Source: Phototrophicus methaneseepsis (GTDB taxonomy: Bacteria; Chloroflexota; Anaerolineae; Aggregatilineales; Phototrophicaceae). From it: a DNA stretch of 64,000 nt. Position 1 is the first letter of the stretch. Every line of letters starts with the position of its first letter. Below the pieces are notes generated by a model. That model did not search any database, was not told the origin of the DNA, and saw only the letters and a program-made list of their open reading frames with translations. Below are positions 8,803 to 17,448 of this stretch, piece after piece. The position numbers were made by a program, and so were the translations under genes. The DNA is taken from assembly GCF_015500095.1 (NCBI RefSeq), contig NZ_CP062983.1, positions 4,030,001 to 4,094,000 on the forward strand, given 5' to 3'.

Positions 8803-9375
8803 TCAGGTTGGCAGGTCCGCATCATCATCCAGGTCAATCGCTTCAACCTGTTCCAGAATCGTACTAATCATCAATTGAGCAAATTGGAAGAGCGTCTGCA
8901 ATTGCGCAATCCGATGCACATAGACCTTGGCGACATCTTGCTCGCTGCCGCTCATATCCGGCATCGCAGCAATCAGCTTATCGCTGTTTTCTCGCATCAC
9001 CTGGATGGCCCGCTGAACATCGCGCATTTCGCGGCCATTGAGCAAATCGCTAATAATCTGCCAGTAATCCGTCACGGCCTCATAATATTTACGGCGATCC
9101 CCTTTGCCGCGCACCCATGCTTGCCGCACCATGCCGAGATGTTCCAGCGTGCGAATGTTCATGCTCACGCTCGCTTTAGAAATATCCAGGCGTTCCGTCA
9201 TATCATCCAGGGAGAGCGGCTCATGGCTCAGCATCAGGGTGCCATAAAGCTGGCCCATGACCTTGCTAAAACCAAAGTAACTGGCTAGCTGCCCCAGGCC
9301 ATCGAGCATGCTGTCATGTACAGCCCGAATATCGGGATTGACGATTGTGTGCCCATGCCCATTTTCATTGACCAT
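8803..9375 (-). CDS. GbsR/MarR-family winged-helix regulator
   Basis: A 190-residue DNA-binding protein. The winged-helix core lies at about residues 40-110 (LSLDDMTERLDISKASVSMNIRTL as recognition region, then GMVRQAWVRGKGDRRKYY as the wing). The C-terminal half is helical and likely a dimerisation region. The layout matches GbsR-type MarR relatives, which often respond to osmolytes or drugs. It is the last gene of the block that begins with the membrane fusion proteins at 16.5 kb, separated from the preceding gene by 80 bases, so it may regulate that export operon; this is inference from position. ATG start at 9375. Confidence 0.8.
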   Translation of the reverse strand: MVNENGHGHTIVNPDIRAVHDSMLDGLGQLASYFGFSKVMGQLYGTLMLSHEPLSLDDMTERLDISKASVSMNIRTLEHLGMVRQAWVRGKGDRRKYYEAVTDYWQIISDLLNGREMRDVQRAIQVMRENSDKLIAAMPDMSGSEQDVAKVYVHRIAQLQTLFQFAQLMISTILEQVEAIDLDDDADLPT

Positions 9376-9455
9376 CCAACTGCGCCTTTAAACCGTTCTA
9401 TTTAACAGGCTCACATTGCAACAAAATACGATGAGATACGCCTGCAGCCAGCATA

Positions 9456-9974
9456 TCATGCAAAAACATCGACAAAAGCGATCACTGTTTGTGAAAGCTG
9501 CGGGACTGCCGATAAGACAAGCTGACGAGCCGCTTCAACGTCTTCTAGTGAACGGAAGCCTAAGCCATTCTTACCACGAATGATAACAAAGTTTTCCAGC
9601 GTCCGCACAGCATAGCTTTCATATAAATTTGCTGCACGCAGCCATTCGATGATCTCATCCAGATGTGGTTTGGTATACCGTGTGTGTAGATAATACTGTC
9701 GCTGCTGCTCTATCGCGTTCGCCGTGCGGTTGACATCCAGATAAACATAATCATCATCATACCGCAGGACATACCCCCCGTTTACGAGTTGATCCAACTC
9801 ATACAGGGTGATTTTATGACGCGACTTGATCGCATCCACAGGATAGTAACGGCTGCTGATGAGGGATTCCACACGATCTTCCCCCCAATCCACTACGAAA
9901 TCCTGCCCATTTAACACAAAAATCCGATCCCGCGGAACCTGAATATCTGAGAATTGTGGATTGCTTAACATCAT
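9456..9974 (-). CDS. Hypothetical protein in export-operon neighbourhood
   Basis: A 172-residue soluble protein of unknown function. No signal peptide or membrane segment is visible. It is rich in aspartate and tyrosine (VLRYDDDYVYLDVNRT around 70-85). The C-terminal part reads FVIIRGKNGLGFRSLEDVEAARQLV, which looks like a small alpha/beta fold. Two consecutive ATGs at 9974 and 9971 are possible starts, with AGGT upstream. It lies 34 bases downstream of the second permease gene and before the GbsR-type regulator, suggesting co-transcription. No family was recognised. Confidence 0.65.
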   Translation of the reverse strand: MMLSNPQFSDIQVPRDRIFVLNGQDFVVDWGEDRVESLISSRYYPVDAIKSRHKITLYELDQLVNGGYVLRYDDDYVYLDVNRTANAIEQQRQYYLHTRYTKPHLDEIIEWLRAANLYESYAVRTLENFVIIRGKNGLGFRSLEDVEAARQLVLSAVPQLSQTVIAFVDVFA

Positions 9975-10008
9975 CGTTGTTGACCTGCTGCGATTCGATC
10001 CTCAGATT

Positions 10009-11220
10009 TCATTCATACCTTAACGCATCAATAGGATTTAAATTGGCTGCACGCTGCGCCGGATAGCTCCCAGATAGCACCCCTACAATAACAGAGATTG
10101 CAGTTGCCAGGGCAACACTGCTCAGTTGGACCTGAACTTGCAAATCAGAAACCAGGGATGTCACCAGGGCACTGACAGCCATCGCGATTGCAACGCCGAT
10201 AGCGCCGCCGATGAGTGATAAGACAACGGCTTCCACCAAGAATTGTAACAGAATCGCTGATTTTTGTGCGCCAACAGCCTTACGTAATCCGATTTCTCGC
10301 GTTCGTTCGGTTACGGTTACGAGCATAATATTGGTAATGCCGATGCCACCAACCAGCAAAGAAATCCCCGCCAGGATCGCCAAGAAGACGGTAATCAAGC
10401 TTGTGATGCTCCCAAGCGTATCGATAATTTCCGACTGTGTGAATACGACAAAATCATCTTCACTACGGAAGCTGATATCATGTTCGATACGCAGCGTCTC
10501 TGTAATCTGTTCAACTGCCGCGTCAACCACGCTGCTATCCCGTGCCTGGGCCGTAATAAAGGTAATAGGGCGATCCCCGCTCAGGACACGTTCGCCGCTA
10601 AGGCGCGTTTGCACCGTTGTGATCGGCACAAAGATACCGCCTCCACCGCCAAAGACGCTCTCGCCCTGCTCGCCCAAAACGCCAATCACCGTAAACCGCA
10701 CGTCCCCCACGCGCAGGCTCTGCCCCACCGGGTACACATCCGGCATGAGGACGTCCACAAGGCCCTGTTCGACGACAGCAACGCGCGCACTTGTATCCAG
10801 GTCCCGCGCATCAATAAAACGGCCTGCAACCAGCTCCCGGCTGAATAACTCCAGATAGTCTGCATTGACGCCCTGAACCTGCCGCTCGACTTCACGATTA
10901 CCGGCCTTCAGCGTCAGACGTACATTGCGATACGGCATGACGATACTGGCATCTGGTACATTAAACACATTCGACAAGGCATCTGCATCACTAAACGTCA
11001 ATTGCGTCACCTGCCCGCGGTCGTCTGTCGCCGGGACGATAAAAATCAGATTGACGCCAACACTCTGGAACTGCTCATTCACGTATGTTTCGAAGGCTTG
11101 CCCTACAGATACCAGGATAATCACGGCGGCTACACCAATCGTGACACCCAACATCGTCAGGCCAGTGCGCAGCCGATTGCTCCCCAGGTTATCCAGCGCA
11201 ATGCGGATTGTTTCGATCAT
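10009..11220 (-). CDS. ABC transporter permease, MacB/FtsX type (second copy)
   Basis: A 403-residue permease with the MacB topology: one N-terminal membrane helix (about 17-40, LTMLGVTIGVAAVIILVSVG), a large periplasmic MacB_PCD domain (about 40-260) and three C-terminal helices of the FtsX core (about 275-395). The conserved cytoplasmic loop TERTREIGLRKAVGA is present before the last two helices. It follows the related permease gene after eight bases, and both sit downstream of an ATPase and two membrane fusion proteins. It likely forms a heterodimer with the neighbouring permease to drive efflux or release of a lipophilic or peptide substrate. ATG start with AGGGGA upstream. Confidence 0.88.
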   Translation of the reverse strand: MIETIRIALDNLGSNRLRTGLTMLGVTIGVAAVIILVSVGQAFETYVNEQFQSVGVNLIFIVPATDDRGQVTQLTFSDADALSNVFNVPDASIVMPYRNVRLTLKAGNREVERQVQGVNADYLELFSRELVAGRFIDARDLDTSARVAVVEQGLVDVLMPDVYPVGQSLRVGDVRFTVIGVLGEQGESVFGGGGGIFVPITTVQTRLSGERVLSGDRPITFITAQARDSSVVDAAVEQITETLRIEHDISFRSEDDFVVFTQSEIIDTLGSITSLITVFLAILAGISLLVGGIGITNIMLVTVTERTREIGLRKAVGAQKSAILLQFLVEAVVLSLIGGAIGVAIAMAVSALVTSLVSDLQVQVQLSSVALATAISVIVGVLSGSYPAQRAANLNPIDALRYE

Positions 11221-11228
11221 CGCGTCCC

Positions 11229-12464
11229 CTACTCAAACCGCAGTGCGTCAATGGGCTTCATATTGGCCGCACGCCGCGCCGGATAGTAGCCAAAAAAGAC
11301 GCCGACCAGCGTACTGATCCCCGTCGCCAGAACCACAGCATCCAGCGAAACCGTCACGGTTAATTCTGCAACGAGTTGCGTCACCAGGAGAGAAACAATC
11401 CAACCCAGGATGATGCCGAGCAAGCCACCAATGACGGAAAGAATGATACTCTCAATCAGGAACTGCGTGAGAATATCGGCAGCACGCGCCCCCACAGCTT
11501 TACGCAAGCCAATCTCGCGGGTGCGCTCCGTGACAGAGACAAGCATGATGTTCATAACGCCAATCCCGCCGACAAGCAAAGAGATGCTGGCAATCATGAC
11601 GAGGAAAATCGTCAAAAGGCTGCTGATCTGGCCGACGATACTGAGAATATCGGACGCCGCAGAAATCGTATAATCCTGTTCATCATCGAAAATAATGCCA
11701 TGGGCCTCATTGAGATAGCGCTGAATATCCAGCCGCGCCGTTTCAACGCTGTCTTCATCCCTGACCATGATATACATGCGAGAGAGAATATAGCCGCCAT
11801 CACGGGCACGAGCGTTATCAAGGCGCGTCTGGGCAGTGGTAATAGGCACCAGCACAACCTGATCTTCGCTAACGCCAAAACTGCCGCCGCGCTCGCTCAT
11901 CACGCCAATAATGGTAAAACTGCGGCTATTGAGCTGGATCGTCTGACCAATGGGGTTAGCATCGCGCGCACCAAACAACTCTTCAACGATATCCAGGCCA
12001 ATCACCGCAACACGCTGTGTATCCTCAACATCATCCCTAGAAATGAACGCTCCCAGGGCAACAGGCCAACTGCGCACAAGATCGTAATTGGCCGTCACGC
12101 CTGTGATAGAAGCCTGAGTACGCTCTGAGCCAGCGGTGATAATACCCGCAGATTCATAAGTCGCTGCAATTTGCACCACATCCGGCACTGTGAAGGGATT
12201 CGATAGATCATTGGCTTCCGTCGTCGTCAACGGGTCAATGCGCGAACGCGTGGGGCTATCCGGCTGGGAAGATGAAACTTCCAGGATATTTGAGCCAAGT
12301 GTCTCGAATTCAGAGGCGATAAATGCTTCTACACCACGCCCCAGGCTGACCAGACCAATAACAGCCCCTACCCCGATAATAATACCCAGCGTCGTTAACG
12401 CGGAGCGCATCCGGTTGATGAGCAAGCTATCAATCGCAATACGGAAGATTTCACCCAGGTTCAC
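11229..12464 (-). CDS. ABC transporter permease, MacB/FtsX type (first copy)
   Basis: A 411-residue permease with the same layout as its downstream neighbour: N-terminal helix (LTTLGIIIGVGAVIGLVSLG), MacB_PCD extracytoplasmic domain and a C-terminal three-helix FtsX core containing TERTREIGLRKAVGA. The pair is clearly paralogous. Start is a GTG at 12464 in the MNLGEIFRIA frame, 25 bases after the ATPase gene. Two different permeases encoded side by side suggest a heteromeric transporter rather than the homodimer of classical MacB. The substrate cannot be read from the sequence. Confidence 0.88.
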   Translation of the reverse strand: MNLGEIFRIAIDSLLINRMRSALTTLGIIIGVGAVIGLVSLGRGVEAFIASEFETLGSNILEVSSSQPDSPTRSRIDPLTTTEANDLSNPFTVPDVVQIAATYESAGIITAGSERTQASITGVTANYDLVRSWPVALGAFISRDDVEDTQRVAVIGLDIVEELFGARDANPIGQTIQLNSRSFTIIGVMSERGGSFGVSEDQVVLVPITTAQTRLDNARARDGGYILSRMYIMVRDEDSVETARLDIQRYLNEAHGIIFDDEQDYTISAASDILSIVGQISSLLTIFLVMIASISLLVGGIGVMNIMLVSVTERTREIGLRKAVGARAADILTQFLIESIILSVIGGLLGIILGWIVSLLVTQLVAELTVTVSLDAVVLATGISTLVGVFFGYYPARRAANMKPIDALRFE

Positions 12465-12489
12465 GGCAGTCGCTCGTCAGATGTATTCA

Positions 12490-13347
12490 CTAGGTGTATT
12501 CATTTTCATCGCCACCATAGTAAGTCTCATCGAAGATACCTTGCAATTCTTCGGCTTCTGATGGACGTTCGGCTTCGCCAGCGACTAAGGGTTCTTTCAC
12601 CCGTTGATCCGCGACGATTTTGCCATCGCGCAACATGATGACGCGTTTTGTATGGCGTGCAATCCAGGGATCATGCGTGACGAATACTGTTGTAATACCA
12701 TCTTCACGGTTTAATCGCTGGAAAATCTGCATCACTTCCGTACCACTGCGGCTGTCCAGGTTGCCCGTCGGCTCATCCGCCAGGATGACGGAAGGACTGT
12801 TCACCAGTGCACGAGCGATTGCAACACGCTGCTGCTGACCACCCGATAGTTCGCTGGGTAAGTGGTCAAGTCGCTGCCCCAACCCAACAGATTCAAGAGC
12901 GGCCTTCGCCAGGCGAGAACGATTGCGTATACCGGAATAAACCAGCGGCAGTTCTACCTGTCGCAGTGCTTCAGTCCGCTTGAGCAGATTGAAATTTTGG
13001 AAGACAAAGCCAATTTTCTTGTTACGGATACTAGCCAACTCATTTTCGGAAAGTTTGCTCACATCAACGCCATCCAGCAAAAACTTGCCGGAAGACGGCG
13101 TATCCAGGGCGCCAAGGATGTTCATCAGGGTGCTTTTCCCGCTGCCAGAGGGCCCCATGATAGAGACGAATTCACCCTCAAATATCTTGACAGAAACACC
13201 CTTCAGCACGCGTAATTCAAGCTGCCCCATCTGATACGTCTTGGTGATATTGCGAATATCAATAACCGCCGTCTTGCTCACATCGGTACGCGGCCCACGA
13301 TTTGTACGGCGACTCCCTCTAGCGTTGTTTTGTCGTTGGGCGCTCAT
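12490..13347 (-). CDS. ABC transporter ATP-binding protein, MacB/LolD type
   Basis: A 285-residue ATPase that powers the two neighbouring permeases. Walker A GPSGSGKS is at 65-72, the signature LSGGQQQR in the middle, Walker B VILADEP after it and the switch histidine in VFVTHDPW. The first 25 residues are basic and glycine/arginine-rich, and the last 35 form an acidic tail absent from LolD-type proteins. The ATG at 13347 has GGGGAGGTG just upstream, so it was chosen over the longer frame to 13362. It lies between the membrane fusion proteins and the permeases in one operon. Confidence 0.93.
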   Translation of the reverse strand: MSAQRQNNARGSRRTNRGPRTDVSKTAVIDIRNITKTYQMGQLELRVLKGVSVKIFEGEFVSIMGPSGSGKSTLMNILGALDTPSSGKFLLDGVDVSKLSENELASIRNKKIGFVFQNFNLLKRTEALRQVELPLVYSGIRNRSRLAKAALESVGLGQRLDHLPSELSGGQQQRVAIARALVNSPSVILADEPTGNLDSRSGTEVMQIFQRLNREDGITTVFVTHDPWIARHTKRVIMLRDGKIVADQRVKEPLVAGEAERPSEAEELQGIFDETYYGGDENEYT

Positions 13348-13383
13348 TGAACACCTCCCCAACGGCTTCTACGCACCATCTGG

Positions 13384-14973
13384 TTAATCATTTGCCTGCC
13401 CCCCGATTAAGCCCAGGCCGCCATCGCCTGTCTGCGGCAGCAACACGACAGTCTCGCCAGCTTCTAACCCTGCCAGGATTTCACTTTCGATGTCGTTGCG
13501 TTCGCCAAGCAACACCAGGCGCTCTTCATAGGTATTGTCGTCCGTGCGGACCGTGACAAAGGCATCTCGCGCCAGGCGATCAATACGGACGAATCGGTTC
13601 GGCACAATAATGACATCCGGCTTATCCTGTACGATCAGGTCGCCTGTCACGCTCATTCCAACGCGGATTGGCTCCGCTGTATCATTGAGGCGCACACGCA
13701 CGTTATAGACGACCAACTGCCCTATCTGCGTGGGCGTATAAGCAACTCGTACCACTTCCGCAGATAGTTCTGTATCCGGCAAGGCATCCACGCGCAGAAT
13801 GACCTCCTGGCCGACTTTGACGCGCACAATATCTACTTCATCTATCGGCAGGTCCACATAATAGGCGCTGTCATCAATGAGCAGAGCGCCAACCCCTTGC
13901 GGTGGTTCCTGCCCGATGACGTAATTATTCTGCACGATGATGCCCGCGAATGGGGCGTACAGTTCTGATTGCGATAGATTATATTCCGCCAATTGCAGTG
14001 AATAATTGCTCTGTTGCAAATCAATATCGCTGAGTTGAAGCTGTAAGGGGTCCGGGCCATTAATCAGGTTATCCAGAGCAATTTCTGCCTGGACTATAGC
14101 CGCGTTAGCTGCCGTGACGGAGCTATAATCCGCACCCTGACTTAAAACGGATTCATAATTCGCATCCGCTATAGCAACGCCATAATCAACCTGATTAATA
14201 TTCGCTTCTGCCTGTCGCCGCTGTGCATCAATTGCGGCAACCTGGGCCGCATTCTGAGCATTGATGGCATCATTAATATCACCAATTGCATCATCGACAT
14301 CTTCATTGCCCGTATTGGCATCCAGGTTTGGCGTCAGGCTAGGGTCCGATATCGAATCTCTGGAAAGCTGCACCTGCCACAGTCGATTACGGGCAATCTC
14401 CGTCTGCAAGCGAGCAATTTCTTCTTGAAAGCTACTTGGGGCAGTCGATGCAGCCGCATAATACTGCGCCTGAGCTGCATCTAACGCGGCCTGAGCAACC
14501 GCGATATCGGCCTCACGCGGGGGGCTGGTCATGGCATCATAGGCCGCCTGCTGCAAATCAACCGCAATCGTCCCCTGATCAACCAGACGAGCTAAATCTG
14601 CCGCATCTAACCGGGCAATCGTCTGCCCTGCCTCGACACGCTCCCCTTCTTCAACCAACACATCCGTCACAAGGCCCGTAACAGCGAAGGCCAGTGCCAC
14701 CTGCCGATTCGGCAAGATTTGCCCCGTCGAGGTGATCGTTACGCGCAATTCCCCGACGTCTACAACCGCTTCGTCCAACACTTCCAGCGCCTGATTTGCG
14801 CGTTCTGTACGGGCTGTTGTGGCCGTTAAGCCCCAAATGACGGAAACGCCCAGTACGACCAGCGTCAACACAGGCACACCGACGAGGAAACGCAAAGGCC
14901 GCCATCGCAGCCGACGTATCACCAGCCTGTAGACGAGATATGTGATGACCAGGATAATCAGAAAGTAAAGCAT
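13384..14973 (-). CDS. HlyD/MacA-type membrane fusion protein, long form
   Basis: A 529-residue periplasmic-adaptor-like protein. The N-terminus has two hydrophobic stretches (about 2-18 and 29-50), then a biotinyl-lipoyl-like half (GEVVDVG, EEGERVEAGQTIARLD near 110-125), a long helical hairpin region rich in Ala, Asn and Gln (about 140-310), the returning lipoyl half (LYAPFAGIIVQNNY) and beta-barrel domains. It is encoded 36 bases upstream of the ATPase gene. In an organism that may lack an outer membrane, such adaptors probably serve substrate handover in a MacAB-like or DevBCA-like exporter. The double N-terminal membrane segment is unusual. Confidence 0.85.
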   Translation of the reverse strand: MLYFLIILVITYLVYRLVIRRLRWRPLRFLVGVPVLTLVVLGVSVIWGLTATTARTERANQALEVLDEAVVDVGELRVTITSTGQILPNRQVALAFAVTGLVTDVLVEEGERVEAGQTIARLDAADLARLVDQGTIAVDLQQAAYDAMTSPPREADIAVAQAALDAAQAQYYAAASTAPSSFQEEIARLQTEIARNRLWQVQLSRDSISDPSLTPNLDANTGNEDVDDAIGDINDAINAQNAAQVAAIDAQRRQAEANINQVDYGVAIADANYESVLSQGADYSSVTAANAAIVQAEIALDNLINGPDPLQLQLSDIDLQQSNYSLQLAEYNLSQSELYAPFAGIIVQNNYVIGQEPPQGVGALLIDDSAYYVDLPIDEVDIVRVKVGQEVILRVDALPDTELSAEVVRVAYTPTQIGQLVVYNVRVRLNDTAEPIRVGMSVTGDLIVQDKPDVIIVPNRFVRIDRLARDAFVTVRTDDNTYEERLVLLGERNDIESEILAGLEAGETVVLLPQTGDGGLGLIGGQAND

Positions 14974-15065
14974 GCTAATCTTGTTCCGCTATCTACGGCA
15001 TTCATCGTATGCGGCACCCTTTATACGCAACACGGTCTGCGCCCTTCCGCCCGGCCCGCTGAGTG

Positions 15066-16457
15066 CTAATCTTCTAAGAAGGTGGAAAGGCCAGAACCCC
15101 GGACCTCAATTGCGATCAAGTCGCCTTCTACAAGCCCATCCGTGATTTCACTGTATTCCTGCCCTTGCAGCCCCAAACTCACCATGACTTCTTGCAACGT
15201 GTTATCCTCTTGCAAGACCTCGACATAAGCAATGCCTTCCTGGTCGCGGTCGATCCGCAAAAATTGATTGGGCACAAGGAGGACATCCGCCTGTGCATCC
15301 GCAATGATCGTTGCTTCAGCCGTCATCCCCACGCGCACACGCGGGTCTGTGACGTCAAGAGAAATATCAACCGGGTAATTGACGATACCGGCTGTGTCCA
15401 CGCCGAAATCGCCAATCTGTATGACCGTCGCCGGGAAAGTGACATCGGGCAAAGCATCTAAAACGACCTGAGCCATCCCCCCCTCCGCGACCAGCCCCAC
15501 ATCAATTTCATCAACTAGGACCGTGAGGCTGAGCGGGTCCACATCCGTAAGCGTCATGACTGTGACACCAGGTGCTACCAGGGACCCTATTTCCGGCATG
15601 ATCGCGGCGACAATGCCATCGAAAGGGGCCTGCAAAATCGTGCGATCATAAGCTGTTTCAGCGTCTTCTAGCTGGCTTTGCGCGCGTTGAATGCTGGCTG
15701 TCGCGCTATCTAACTCAATCTGTGTGGGGCCCGCCTGGATGCGCTCTAGCTCACGCTGCGCTTGCAAATAACGTTGATACGCAGCCCCCGCCTGAGGCGC
15801 TGTCTGTGTACGCAGCGACTCAAGCTGTAAACGGGCAACTTCCGTGTTGAATGTCGCTTCACCGTATCGGGCATCTGCGCTGGTATATTCAATGCTATCG
15901 CCGCCAAACTGCCCGCCGATGCGGTCGCGCTCAATGCGCAGTTCTTCCGCCGCGGACTGGGCCTGCTCATAAGAAAGCTGAGCCGCGCGGAGGTCATCTT
16001 CGCTCACAGCATTGGCGATGCTGATATAAGCACCATAAGCACTGTCAACAGACGCCTGAGCCATGCGGATCTGGCTTTCGTCCGGCTCCATTAAATCCTG
16101 CATTTCCAGTTCCGCACGCTGTACAGCCAGGAGGGCCTGCTCATAATTGAGGCGCTGCGGCGTATTGTCCAGCGCCAGGAGCGTATCCCCTGCCAGGACA
16201 TAATCGCCATTCTGGACGTAAACTTCCGCCACACGCCCCGCCGTCTGAACGCTGAGGTTTGCAACAGCATCTGCCTCAATGCTGCCCAGGGCGCTAACAG
16301 AAAGCTCTACCGTGCCTCGCTCAACGCGATAAAGTTGTAAGTCATCCAGTGAAACAGCAGAGGCTTCAGTCCCAGGCGCTTGCTGAGAACCAAAGACAAT
16401 AATTGGCAGGAGAATCGTCAGAACCGTGAGAAGGATGAGTGCGCGACGTATCGACAT
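15066..16457 (-). CDS. HlyD/MacA-type membrane fusion protein, short form
   Basis: A 463-residue adaptor and the first gene of the export operon. Residues 5-25 form a single membrane anchor or signal (ALILLTVLTILLPIIVF). Then come the first lipoyl half (VYVQNGDYVLAGDTLLALD), a coiled-coil hairpin (about 115-270), the second lipoyl half (LQAPFDGIVAAIMPEIG) and beta-barrel domains. It resembles the downstream adaptor in layout but not closely in sequence. Having two distinct adaptors with two distinct permeases suggests a heteromeric complex. ATG start; no strong Shine-Dalgarno was seen. It is transcribed away from rex across a 274-base interval. Confidence 0.85.
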   Translation of the reverse strand: MSIRRALILLTVLTILLPIIVFGSQQAPGTEASAVSLDDLQLYRVERGTVELSVSALGSIEADAVANLSVQTAGRVAEVYVQNGDYVLAGDTLLALDNTPQRLNYEQALLAVQRAELEMQDLMEPDESQIRMAQASVDSAYGAYISIANAVSEDDLRAAQLSYEQAQSAAEELRIERDRIGGQFGGDSIEYTSADARYGEATFNTEVARLQLESLRTQTAPQAGAAYQRYLQAQRELERIQAGPTQIELDSATASIQRAQSQLEDAETAYDRTILQAPFDGIVAAIMPEIGSLVAPGVTVMTLTDVDPLSLTVLVDEIDVGLVAEGGMAQVVLDALPDVTFPATVIQIGDFGVDTAGIVNYPVDISLDVTDPRVRVGMTAEATIIADAQADVLLVPNQFLRIDRDQEGIAYVEVLQEDNTLQEVMVSLGLQGQEYSEITDGLVEGDLIAIEVRGSGLSTFLED

Positions 16458-16579
16458 TGTGTCTATCTTCGATCAGTGCATATCGGCATGATCTTACCAT
16501 AGGGCATGCTTCTGAGAATATAGAGAATGGCATCGCATCATGACTGCATGGAACGAACCAACTTCAATCAACTTATAAA

Positions 16580-16608
16580 TTGAACAAATGTCAAATAAAA
16601 TCTATACT
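16580..16608 (+). promoter_or_regulatory. Putative rex promoter P1
   Basis: TTGAAC (16580-16585) and TATACT (16603-16608) are spaced by exactly 17 bases, giving a leader of about 115 bases. A second -10-like TATAAC at 16670-16675 would place a start site next to the palindrome at 16684-16699. The rest of the 16458-16731 interval shows no gene. Confidence 0.45.
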
Positions 16609-16683
16609 ACGTTATAGTAAAAAACTTGTTATCCATCCTGAAATGGATTTTGCACTTTTTAGATGATAGTATAACATTAAGTA

Positions 16684-16699
16684 TGTGATGCTTATCACG
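16684..16699. promoter_or_regulatory. Candidate Rex operator (autoregulatory)
   Basis: TGTGATGCTTATCACG is an imperfect palindrome (TGTGA-N6-TCAC plus G) 33 bases upstream of the rex ATG. It resembles the Rex consensus TTGTGA-N6-TCACAA. It equally fits a CRP/FNR-type TGTGA-N6-TCACA site; position before rex favours autoregulation. Confidence 0.5.
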
Positions 16700-16731
16700 A
16701 TTGAGCCCGTATTGCCTTAGAAGAGTATATC

Positions 16732-17370
16732 ATGCCACTAAAGCTGGAGAACCGTATCCCGGATATTGTCATTGGTCGCTTACCCCTCTATCTGCGTGCG
16801 CTGAATCGACTTAAGCAAGAAGGTATCGAAGTCACGTCATCGCATGAATTGGGCCAGCGCCTTGGCATTAGTTCTGCCCAAATTCGCAAAGATCTGTCTC
16901 ACTTTGGTGGATTCGGCAAACAGGGTACCGGATACCAGATCAATTTCCTCATCACCAAATTGCAATCCGTCCTGAAGATTAACCAGCGCTGGCAAGTCGC
17001 TGTGGTCGGTGCGGGTAATCTCGGTAGTGCGATCTCTCACTATCGTGGCTTTCAGGATCGCGGCTTCGAAATTGCATGGCTCTTCGACGCTGATGAAAGC
17101 AAAATAGGGCAGCAAGTTGGACGTTTTACAGTTCAGGCCATTTCTGAACTTAAAAAGGTCATCTCTGAAAATAAGATCCAAATTGCTATGGTCGCTGTAC
17201 CCGCAGAGCAAGCCCAGGAAGTTGCTGATATTCTGGTCGATGCAGGGATTCGGGCTATCCTGAATTATGCACCTATCAATCTGACCGTGCCTGATCATGT
17301 GATGGTGCAGTATATTGACCCGGTGGTCCATATGCAGCACATGACTTACTACCTCGACGAAAACGCTTGA
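16732..17370 (+). CDS. rex: Redox-sensing transcriptional repressor Rex
   Basis: A 212-residue repressor that senses the NADH/NAD ratio and controls fermentative and respiratory genes. The N-terminal winged helix (about 15-80) includes the Rex-typical LGISSAQIRKDLSHFGGFGKQGTGY region. The Rossmann domain starts at the GAGNLG motif (about 92-97) and the C-terminal domain-swap helix ends with HMQHMTYYL. Length is normal. ATG start at 16732, preceded by AGAAGAG. Single gene with its own promoter, converging on mreB; the strong terminator at 17392-17422 separates them. A candidate self-binding operator lies in its leader. Confidence 0.95.
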   Translation: MPLKLENRIPDIVIGRLPLYLRALNRLKQEGIEVTSSHELGQRLGISSAQIRKDLSHFGGFGKQGTGYQINFLITKLQSVLKINQRWQVAVVGAGNLGSAISHYRGFQDRGFEIAWLFDADESKIGQQVGRFTVQAISELKKVISENKIQIAMVAVPAEQAQEVADILVDAGIRAILNYAPINLTVPDHVMVQYIDPVVHMQHMTYYLDENA

Positions 17371-17391
17371 TTACAGCGCGCAGTTCACAAC

Positions 17392-17422
17392 AAAAAACGA
17401 CACCTTAAAGGTGTCGTTTTTT
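17392..17422. terminator. Bidirectional intrinsic terminator between rex and mreB
   Basis: A hairpin with AAAAAACGACACC / GGTGTCGTTTTTT arms and a TTAAA loop, symmetrical for both converging genes. Confidence 0.88.
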
Positions 17423-17448
17423 GTTTCCTAATAGATGCTTTAGCAGGG

